From: Candidatus Aalborgicola danicus
GTDB taxonomy: Bacteria; Pseudomonadota; Gammaproteobacteria; Burkholderiales; Burkholderiaceae_C
Assembly (NCBI GenBank): GCA_016703945.1
Contig: JADJBC010000043.1
Span: 1 to 51,441 of the forward strand
Reading direction: 5' to 3'
Length of the DNA: 51,441 nucleotides
Shown: positions 43,063 through 49,898 of the stretch, one piece after another
Layout: each line of letters begins with the position of its first letter
Numbering within the stretch: position 1 is the first letter of the stretch
Position numbers and translations under genes: made by a program
The notes under the pieces: model-generated
What the model saw: the letters and a program-made list of their open reading frames with translations, nothing else
Database searches by the model: none
Told to the model about the DNA's origin: nothing

Positions 43063-44388
43063 TTAAAACAACCCTGCCTGCTCTACTCGTTCGACCTTGG
43101 GCAAAGAATCTGGGGCAGTCCAGTCTGTACCTCTTGTGCGTTTCCAGTAGAAACGTACTAGCTCTCCCATAATCAAAGCTGATTCCCATTTTCCTTCGTC
43201 CAACCTTTTCATGACAGCTTGCGACACCTGGCGCTCAATGAAATTCAATTTGAGTTCGCTCAAGAGTTGTGCAAGTGCAGCCGGATTCAAGTCCTCAATT
43301 TCAGAACGAACGATTCTTAGTTTTTCGGCTTCACGGTTACGTAAATTTGCCTGCGCTTGCACTCCAGGAGCTTCCGGCTGAGGAACGACTTGTTCAGCCG
43401 CAGATGCGCTGACTACAGTGTGCAACGATCTATCTACGGCCTTACCTGTCAAGAGTGCCTTTAGATAGGCATGTCTTGAAAGGATTGGCATCCCTGGCAT
43501 CGCCAGGCGAGCCTCCAATCTCTCCATTGCTTTGGCAAATGCCAATTCTCCGTGTCGAATAAATAGGTCTTCAGCTATTTCTGCATCGATCCCAAGCTGA
43601 ATTGCACGGGCAACTTTGCTCAGGTCGATGGCAAGTTTCTTTTTGGCTGCCTCTTCCTGCTTGAGTCTGACTTCAAATTGGATGTATTCAATTGTTCTGC
43701 CAACTTTGAATTCGTGTGCTGTAACAATAAGCTCACTAACTTCATTGACTTCTTCTACGGCCGGCTTAATCGTATCGCGATTAAAGAAGCGGTATTCAGT
43801 CTTGATTTCATTTGGGACTGGCTTGCCCGTCAAAACCGGGAGCCACCATTTCCAATGTTGTTTGCTGGTTAAGTGTGATGGGTTGTCCTTGTATCGCGCG
43901 CAAATTTCGTAAAGAGCAAGGCCGGCGTGTGATCGAAACTGGGCTATGGTGGATCGGAGGATCTGTGCATATCGCAATGGATAAAGCATTTCCTGCCGAA
44001 GTGCTGGTGGGTAGGCCCAATAGACCCAGTTTTCCCCATTTTTCTTTTTTAGATTGACTTGGGATAACAGGCCACAAGCGCCCCACTCCTCTGTTTCCCC
44101 CGGGGAAGGTGACTGCCACTCAACCACATGCGTCACCATCGAGAGCAAGTGCTTCTTTAGCTCTTTTACGGATCCTGCTGACCCGTCGTAGCCGCGGATC
44201 ACGGCGTTCAATGGAGCACCAAACAACCCAGTACTCTCATCCTCGGCTCCCTGCTCGCGGGCGACAAACATCATCAGGGTATAGGCCTGGCGACCAACCC
44301 TGGTTATTGCCCCGGTCTTGGGAACCATGGCCAACGTCGACACCGGTTTGTCGATTCTGTCTGGCCCAAGGATTTCCGTGCTGCTCAT
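43063..44388 (-). CDS. Replication initiator, Rep_3 family
   Basis: 441 residues. The two winged-helix domains of Rep_3/RepB-type initiators can be followed: LGPDRIDKPVSTLAMVPKTG and RVGRQAYTLMMFVAREQG at the start of WH1, RSHAGLALYEICARYKDNPS in the middle, and the second domain beginning KQHWKWWLPVLTG. The C-terminal third (about 270-420) is an extension. Such proteins bind iterons and open the origin. The iterons lie immediately upstream of its start (44418-44733), and parAB lies divergent beyond them. The gene ends within a few bases of the tnpB element. Confidence 0.85.
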   Translation of the reverse strand: MSSTEILGPDRIDKPVSTLAMVPKTGAITRVGRQAYTLMMFVAREQGAEDESTGLFGAPLNAVIRGYDGSAGSVKELKKHLLSMVTHVVEWQSPSPGETEEWGACGLLSQVNLKKKNGENWVYWAYPPALRQEMLYPLRYAQILRSTIAQFRSHAGLALYEICARYKDNPSHLTSKQHWKWWLPVLTGKPVPNEIKTEYRFFNRDTIKPAVEEVNEVSELIVTAHEFKVGRTIEYIQFEVRLKQEEAAKKKLAIDLSKVARAIQLGIDAEIAEDLFIRHGELAFAKAMERLEARLAMPGMPILSRHAYLKALLTGKAVDRSLHTVVSASAAEQVVPQPEAPGVQAQANLRNREAEKLRIVRSEIEDLNPAALAQLLSELKLNFIERQVSQAVMKRLDEGKWESALIMGELVRFYWKRTRGTDWTAPDSLPKVERVEQAGLF

Positions 44389-44417
44389 ACAAATCTATTA
44401 TCTGTGAGATCGCCTGA

Positions 44418-44733
44418 CTCACGCAAGCCACGATCCAACTTCGTGGTTTTTGATTGCAAAAGCTGATTTACCCCTTGGTTTTGCTCACACTTGGCCACTT
44501 TCTTGTGCCTTGCCCCCGTGTTTTTTCTCACAGTTTGAGGTTGGAGGAGTCCATTTCTTCATTTCACGATTGCACTTTGTGCCCGATTTGGCTCATTTCT
44601 ATGGCTACAACATCACATATCTGTACTGAATGTAGTCGTATTCGCAGTTCCTTGCTTTCTCTCACAGTTCACATGCTTGAACTCACATTTTCCATAGTTT
44701 GTCTCACACTTCCCTTGGTTTGCCTCACGCAAA
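44418..44733. other. Replication origin with phased 21-bp iterons
   Basis: The core CTCAC occurs at 44661, 44682, 44703 and 44724, exactly 21 bp apart, inside four tandem 21-bp units (44650-44733) of approximate form CCTTGGTTTGTCTCACACTTC. Looser copies have CTCA at 44418, 44484, 44527 and 44592. 21-bp phasing places all Rep sites on one face of the helix. An AT-rich stretch and a DnaA box follow. Lying next to rep and parA, this is a plausible Rep_3-type origin. Confidence 0.8.
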
Positions 44734-44821
44734 TTCAAGTAAGTACTTGAAATCATTGGGGATTTTCAGACTAAAGGTATTAAAGCTCTTAAAGCTTAAT
44801 AAAAAGGAGAAGTGGAGAGCT

Positions 44822-44830
44822 TGTGGATAA
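44822..44830 (-). other. DnaA box
   Basis: TGTGGATAA here is the reverse complement of the perfect DnaA box TTATCCACA. It lies about 90 bp beyond the last iteron and after an AT-rich stretch, the expected arrangement for DnaA-assisted initiation at an iteron origin. Confidence 0.7.
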
Positions 44831-44924
44831 CTTCAAAAATCCGAAGGCAGAACTTCCAAAGTCATCTCAAAAGACGCACAATTGATGGAACAAGCGAAAT
44901 TTCGCGTTTAGTAGGAAAAAATAC

Positions 44925-46116
44925 ATGTCCATCAAAAGAAAACCGGATTCACGTGTAACGCTGGGGGACTTAATTGCAGCTTCATCCAGAGTTGGTGCAG
45001 TCATTGAAAGCGTGCGTGGCACCATGCTGGCACCAGACGCTAGAAAGCGTGCTCCGACCTTTAGTACCAATCAAGTTGCGACCGTTTGCGGACTTGAAAA
45101 GGCCCAAATGGATTATCGAGTCAAAAAGGGTGATCTTCCAATTGGGGTGATGGAGAACGGGCATAGGCGGAAATTCAGCCTTGAAGATACGCGTACCTGG
45201 GCGCAGTCCATTCGAAGTAAATTCATGAGACCAGAGCAGGCTGAGGCTATAACGATAGCCGTTGCTAATTTCAAAGGCGGTGTAACTAAGACAACCACGG
45301 CGGTAACACTTGCCCAAGGGTTAAGTCTTCGGGGGCATAAGGTCTTGGTCATCGATACCGATCCTCAAGGCTCAATGACGACACTTTTCGGATTACTCCC
45401 TGATGTGGACGTTTCGGATGAACAAACAATTCTGAGTCTTTGCTATGGGACGGAAGTGTCCATCGACTATGCTATTTCATCAACCTATTGGAGCGGCATC
45501 GACATCGTTCCAGCGAATTTGGCGTTGTACTCCGCTGAGTTCGCTCTCCCCTCCAGGCAAAAATCTGAAGGCTCTTTTGGAGTTTTGGAATGTGCTTAAC
45601 AATGGTATTGATGCGGCCAGGACAAAGTACGACGTGATCATCCTTGACACTTCGCCCGCCCTCTCCTACCTGACCATAAACGCCCTACTCGCTTCTGATG
45701 GTCTCATCATGCCGTTGCCGCCCAGTACATTAGATTTCACATCCAGCGGTCAGTTCTGGAACCTGTTTAACGACTTAACTGCAAACCTCGTCACCAATCG
45801 AGGCAAGACCAAGAGTTTCGATTTTGTTGACGTGCTTCTTGCCAGAGTTGACGCGAATGACGCATCTTCCAGTGTGGTGCGCGAGTGGATCACAGCCGCC
45901 TATGCTGGCATGGTCTTGCCAGTTGAAATTCCCAAGACCGCGTTGACTGCCAGTGCGAGTGCTGAGTTTGGTACGGTCTATGACACAGATCCAGCAAGCA
46001 TCAACGCCCGCACTTACAGACGGGCTTACGACGCTTATGAACGTGTGGTTGAGCTTGTGGAAGAGCAAATTAATACGGCGTGGAAACGTCAATTAGGAGA
46101 ACAGCATGGCGCTTAA
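44925..46116 (+). CDS. parA: ParA partition ATPase with an apparent one-base frameshift
   Basis: Two overlapping frames make one protein of about 396 residues. The first part (44925-45599) has a MerR-like DNA-binding segment (FSTNQVATVCGLEKAQMDYR) and a deviant Walker A (NFKGGVTKTTTAVTLA), then LVIDTDPQGSMTTLFG. It runs out of frame at about 45560, in a run of five A, and continues in the other frame as NLKALLEFWNVLNNG, DVIILDTSPALSYLTINALL and a complete C-terminus. Removing one A restores it. It may be a real mutation, transcript slippage or a read error. ParA with ParB moves plasmid copies. Its end overlaps parB by 11 bases. Confidence 0.85.
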
Positions 46117-47077
46117 AGACAAGGCAGCAAAGATTGATTTGAGCCACATTGGTCTGTCTTCTGGAAGTCGGGGGCAGGGTTCAAAAACGGCCATAGGGAT
46201 GCACGCCGATGCACTTTTCCGTGATGAAAAGGTGTCTGCTGAAAATGTTGAATTGAGGCAAAAGCTTGCTGAGTTCGATGGTGCTACAGCGACCCGTCAT
46301 CTTGATCCAACGAAGATAAGACCAAGCAAGTGGGCGAACCGAAACGAACTATCTTATGCAGAGAAAGAATTCGCCGAGCTAAAGAAAGAAATTGAAACTG
46401 CAGGTGGCAATATTCAACCAATCAAGGTTCGACCTTCCAAGTTGACTCCTGGCGAATTCGAGCTTGTCTTTGGTCATCGCCGTCACCGCGCTTGCCTCGA
46501 GCTTGGCATTAATGTTTTGGCGGTTATTGAAGATCTGGATGACAGAGAGCTCTTTTGTCAGATGGATCGGGAGAACAGGGCTCGCGCATCGTTGAGTCCT
46601 TGGGAGGCGGGTATTACATATGCGAAGGCACTTGATGATGGCCTCTTCCCATCCGCTCGGAAGTTGTCTGAAGCCGCCGCTATTGACCTCAGTCAGTTAG
46701 GCAAGGCGCTTGCTTTGGCCAGATTGCCAGCTGATGTGATTGCAGCTTTCCCAAGCCCGCTAGATCTGCAATACCGTTGGGCTGCCTTGCTGACGCCGGT
46801 AATACAGAAAGATCCGGACTTAATTCTTGCGCGAGCCAAGGAGCTGTGCACTTCCCAAGTAAAGCTTAGTTCTGCGCAGGTTTTAACCAAGCTTCTGGAG
46901 GGGGGTGGAACCGTTCCACCCCCCCCTCCAAAGAAGGTTTTGATTAAGGGAAAGGACGGCCAAACAGGTGAACTTAAGCTCGACCCAGCAAAGAAATCGG
47001 CAGTCATCAGCCTGGCAAACATAGACCCCAAGCGCTTCGTTGAAATTGAGAAAGCGATCAAAGCCTTGCTGACTTGA
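46106..47077 (+). CDS. parB: ParB partition protein
   Basis: 323 residues, RBS GGAG 7 bases upstream, inside the end of parA. The ParB N-terminal domain includes LDPTKIRPSKWANR, the CTP-binding-type box GHRRHRACLELG and DRENRARASLSPWEAG. The helix-turn-helix is about RKLSEAAAIDLSQLGKALAL. Then comes a short Gly/Pro linker GGGTVPPPPP and a C-terminal dimerisation domain to residue 323. The linker is encoded by a copy of the parS-like palindrome (46900-46926), so the DNA site and the protein linker are the same bases. ParB loads at parS and activates ParA. Confidence 0.9.
   Translation: MALKDKAAKIDLSHIGLSSGSRGQGSKTAIGMHADALFRDEKVSAENVELRQKLAEFDGATATRHLDPTKIRPSKWANRNELSYAEKEFAELKKEIETAGGNIQPIKVRPSKLTPGEFELVFGHRRHRACLELGINVLAVIEDLDDRELFCQMDRENRARASLSPWEAGITYAKALDDGLFPSARKLSEAAAIDLSQLGKALALARLPADVIAAFPSPLDLQYRWAALLTPVIQKDPDLILARAKELCTSQVKLSSAQVLTKLLEGGGTVPPPPPKKVLIKGKDGQTGELKLDPAKKSAVISLANIDPKRFVEIEKAIKALLT
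46900..46926. promoter_or_regulatory. parS-like palindrome inside parB
   Basis: The core TGGAAC-c-GTTCCA (46906-46918) is flanked by six G on the left and eight C on the right. Nearly identical to the site at 47101-47127. It lies within the parB reading frame and encodes the Gly/Pro linker. Probable ParB binding site; inferred from duplication and position. Confidence 0.6.
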
Positions 47078-47100
47078 TAGTAATTTGTCTTTGACAAAGT

Positions 47101-47127
47101 TGGGGGGTGGAACCGTTCCACCCCCCA
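47101..47127. promoter_or_regulatory. parS-like perfect 27-bp palindrome, also a terminator
   Basis: T, six G, TGGAAC, C, GTTCCA, six C, A: every base pairs around the central C. It is followed by a run of seven T (47129-47135), so in RNA it would also act as a factor-independent terminator for parAB. It lies 23 bp after parB and about 40 bp before the hipA stop. Confidence 0.7.
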
Positions 47128-47165
47128 CTTTTTTTGTAGCCGCCAATTGTTGGTGGCCCCGCCAA

Positions 47166-48503
47166 TTACGACTTCGGCATTCTTTCCAAAAGCCCTGCGG
47201 ATGCCTTCAATCCATCAAAGATGGACTGCGCAATCCAGCCGGGAAAGCTTGCTGGAAGCTTGCCCTTAATGGTTTCGATCACAGTTGGAGTTGACTCCAA
47301 TACTCTTCCAATTACGTCCTCTGCATTGACCCGATCAAAATATTTGACCGCCATGTTGTTGAAGTGCCGCCGCTGGATATCTTTGAAAAGATAGTGCTTG
47401 TTCTTTCCCAGAACGGCCATAGCCATCTTTGCTTTGAACATCGAAATTTGGTTCGGGCCATTGCCCTCGACGGGCCAGATCGACATGACGTCATACAGCG
47501 GTGTGAGTTGGTAGCGACCTTGTGGAAGTACCCGGATACTAAAGTTCTTGGCGTGTCCATCTGGGGCTGCCAGCATCCAAAACAAGAGCTGAGTCATGAG
47601 TAGGGTAGTGAGGTCCTTCTCGGCTTGGATGGAGCCCTTGAGAACACCTGAGAGGTCCGATAGACCAGGTCCCCCGTCGCTTTCGTACTTGAGGTGCGAA
47701 GGGGCGCCGATAACTTGGCAGAAGTCTTCCTGGGGCAAGCGCATGAGCCAATCACCGCTGGAATGCAACTGCCGGTCGAACCGTTCCACACTCAAAACCT
47801 GCTGACTTCCAAAGGTCAGGATTTCAGTCTTGGCCACAGGTAACCCGAACTCGGCGAGAAGGTTCATGCACAGCCATTCGTTCTCAACCGAGGTGCTGAA
47901 GTCCGCCTGTCGGTGTCCAACCATCCCAATGGGCAGCTTCAAAATATGGGTCGTAGGCGTAGAGCCGTGGGGACGCATCCATTGGCCTTGGTGCCAAAGC
48001 AGGGCGGTTTTCTCCTGGGCGCCGGCAAGGGAAATGCGCAGGTCTTCATCCTCGTCCAGGTTGCTCAAGGGGCCGCTGCGCGTGGTCTGAATTAACAGGG
48101 ATTCAATCTCGGATTCAGAAAGCGGTGAGCCCTTGATGGATTGAACATCGGTGGGCATTTCGTCCTCACCGAGCAATTGCACTGCACCCACGCAGTCCCG
48201 ACCAATTGCCTGGAGCAGGTCAAACGCCTCTGCACTTTCGGTCTTGAATCGGGTTGCAATCCGTAGACGAATGGTTTCGCTATCGGGCAGCAGGTTGTCA
48301 AAGAAGTTGCGCACGCGCTCGCCCTTGAGTGCAATATCGCCAGTAAAAGGCAGGGACAACGAAAGAGGGCGCCCGGCGGGCGAATTCATCCACTCGGAGT
48401 CGTACTGCAGGCTGTGCTCGCCCCGGCGGCTGAACGTCCACGTGCCGACCCTTTGGCCATTGGTCCAGGCGGAGAGAGTGCGTGAATGGGAAGGGCGACC
48501 CAT
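47166..48503 (-). CDS. hipA: HipA-type serine/threonine kinase toxin
   Basis: A 445-residue two-domain kinase of HipBA toxin-antitoxin systems. HipA N-domain (about 10-110: NGQRVGTWTFSRRGEHSLQY, then FFDNLLPDS). The catalytic core has SLAGAQEKTALLW (158-170), a Lys in THILKLP (189), catalytic Asp315 in AAPDGHAKNFSI and metal-binding Asp338 in YDVMS. Kinases of this family phosphorylate proteins such as glutamyl-tRNA synthetase and induce dormancy; the antitoxin is HipB. RBS GGAGTGG 4-5 bases upstream. Convergent with parB and probably a plasmid stability locus. Confidence 0.88.
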   Translation of the reverse strand: MGRPSHSRTLSAWTNGQRVGTWTFSRRGEHSLQYDSEWMNSPAGRPLSLSLPFTGDIALKGERVRNFFDNLLPDSETIRLRIATRFKTESAEAFDLLQAIGRDCVGAVQLLGEDEMPTDVQSIKGSPLSESEIESLLIQTTRSGPLSNLDEDEDLRISLAGAQEKTALLWHQGQWMRPHGSTPTTHILKLPIGMVGHRQADFSTSVENEWLCMNLLAEFGLPVAKTEILTFGSQQVLSVERFDRQLHSSGDWLMRLPQEDFCQVIGAPSHLKYESDGGPGLSDLSGVLKGSIQAEKDLTTLLMTQLLFWMLAAPDGHAKNFSIRVLPQGRYQLTPLYDVMSIWPVEGNGPNQISMFKAKMAMAVLGKNKHYLFKDIQRRHFNNMAVKYFDRVNAEDVIGRVLESTPTVIETIKGKLPASFPGWIAQSIFDGLKASAGLLERMPKS

Positions 48504-48529
48504 CGTTCACCACTCCTGCCCGGTTGGGC

Positions 48530-48763
48530 TCAGCTGTTTGTTTTCGGGGCCCCTTTGGTCTGTACTACAAGCTCAATTGCAGGGCGGCACAGATGGTCAG
48601 CAGTTGGTCCAGGCGGATGGAGGCGGATCCACTCCATGCCCGACATGCGGCTTTGGCTCAAATCCAGACGTCGGGCTAGTTCAGTTTGGGACAGTCCAGC
48701 TGACTTGCGGGCTGCTTGCAGGAGTGGCGAAAGCTGGTCAGAAAGGGAGAGAATTTGTTGCAT
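48530..48763 (-). CDS. hipB: HipB-type Xre antitoxin with compensated frameshifts
   Basis: 77 residues from the ATG at 48763, chosen because AAGGAG lies 9 bases upstream (a longer frame starts with GTG). The first part is a normal Xre domain (LSPLLQAARKSAGLSQTELA, then RRLDLSQSRMSGMEW) and the end (ELVVQTKGAPKTNS) is normal for HipB. The 20 or so residues between read RLHPPGPTADHLCRP, but the same bases one frame over give ASIRLDQLLTICAALQL, the expected HipB sequence. Two compensating indels have rewritten the helix that supports the dimer. Binding to HipA and the promoter may be altered. Confidence 0.75.
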   Translation of the reverse strand: MQQILSLSDQLSPLLQAARKSAGLSQTELARRLDLSQSRMSGMEWIRLHPPGPTADHLCRPAIELVVQTKGAPKTNS

Positions 48764-48827
48764 GAAAGGTTTCTCCTTGGTGGATTGGGCGAGTCGCACG
48801 GTTAGCAGCCATACAGGTATTTTTAAT

Positions 48828-48865
48828 ATAGCTGTTTAGCAGGTAAACGTCAAATAGCTGTATTA
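48828..48865. promoter_or_regulatory. Probable hip operator
   Basis: A direct repeat, ATAGCTGTTTA at 48828 and ATAGCTGTATTA at 48854, plus GTTTA-gcagg-TAAAC (48834-48848), about 70 bp upstream of hipB. HipB normally binds its own promoter. No TATCC/GGATA motif of the E. coli type is seen. Confidence 0.45.
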
Positions 48866-49225
48866 CGGGTAACTCTCCCGTGCTGAAGCAACCAGCTTCA
48901 ATACGATGCAAAGGATCGTTGGAATCAGCCCCACGCAGAGGTGCTGCAAGGGGTTAGCTGTCGGAGCAGGGCAGGGCGGTATAGCGCTCTTTGGGGCGTT
49001 CAAATAAGCCGCTAGGCCCATAACTGGGCAAAGTGCATCTCTAGACCCTGAACGTTCCTAAATTACCTTGCCGTTGGCTTGGCAGCAAAACCCCGCTTTC
49101 CAGCGATTTTGGAGGCTCTGGGAAAATAATTGTTTTAGATAGCGTCATGAGTATCAAAGTAGATATCATTTGATGCTCCGCCGCATTCTCTTAAGCGGCC
49201 TTGAGATCGTTGACCTACGTCGGCC
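48866..49225. other. No gene recognised
   Basis: About 360 bp between the hip promoter and the end of the decayed PIN toxin. No supported frame or strong hairpin. Confidence 0.35.
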
Positions 49226-49649
49226 TTATCCCTGAGACTTCAGCGAGAGCGTTGCGATTCGTAAACCCGGTAGGTCAGCGAAGTCCCCAGTGTTGAGTGT
49301 CAACAGGATGTGCCCCATGCTCAATGGCCTGAGCTGCTATCCAAAGATCGTTGTAACGCGCTCGGGAGAGCGCCCGCTTGCTTGACGGCTGCCGCCAGTA
49401 GTCCGAAGGCTGCAGCCGTGTGTTTGGAAACTTCCAGAACCGGACGACTCTCCACTTGGCGTAGGTACGCTGCGCGCATTGAACGTACGGTCGCATCCGC
49501 GCATGCATGTACGCCGAAACTTAACTCGCCGATTGAGATGGCGGACGTGAACACAGGAAGATCACCAGCCGCCTCAACAACCGCACGGGTGTCCAATTGG
49601 TTGGATGCCAGACCCACCCCAAATACAGCTATCAAAAAATCATGCCCAT
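49226..49649 (-). pseudogene. PIN-domain toxin (VapC-like), frameshifted
   Basis: With frame corrections the protein begins MGMI, then a one-base error, DSCIWVGLASNQLDTRAVVE and FTSAISIGELSFGVHACADA (conserved PIN Asp and Glu). It continues to KQAG and, in other frames, to RYNDLWIAAQAIEHGAH and LLTLNTGDFADLPGLRI, the complete C-terminus with its last acidic residues. At least three indels. PIN toxins are RNases; this copy is dead. Its start overlaps the antitoxin end (DPWA). Confidence 0.7.
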
Positions 49650-49898
49650 GGGTCACGCACCACATCACTAAAACCGTCTTTACCTCTCTTGAAGCCAGAG
49701 CTTGCTTGCTGCGGGGTCAGAATGGGAAACACGAGGCCGGCCAACGCTTGAGGAGGCTGTCATGGTCTTTTGCGGGGCATGATTTGAGCGATCATGGTGT
49801 GATTGCGCCCAACTGGTGACGGTCTCGCCCTGTGCGGCGACGCGGTCCAGTATCGCGCGGGTATTTCTGGTGAGTTCTGTAGCACTTATGGTTTGCAT
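49640..49898 (-). pseudogene. Phd/YefM-type antitoxin, frameshifted
   Basis: The start MQTISATELTRNTRAILDRV is a standard Phd antitoxin N-terminus (DNA binding). After VAAQGETVT the frame breaks; the adjacent frame supplies RNHTMIAQIMPRK, then ASQALAGLVFPILTPQQASS and a tail FSDVVRDPWA that ends at about 49640, overlapping the toxin ATG. Original antitoxin of the decayed PIN toxin next to it. Confidence 0.7.

Noticed and set aside
45775..46092. Minus-strand 105-aa frame over parA
   Set aside because: Antisense to the well-supported ParA C-terminus.
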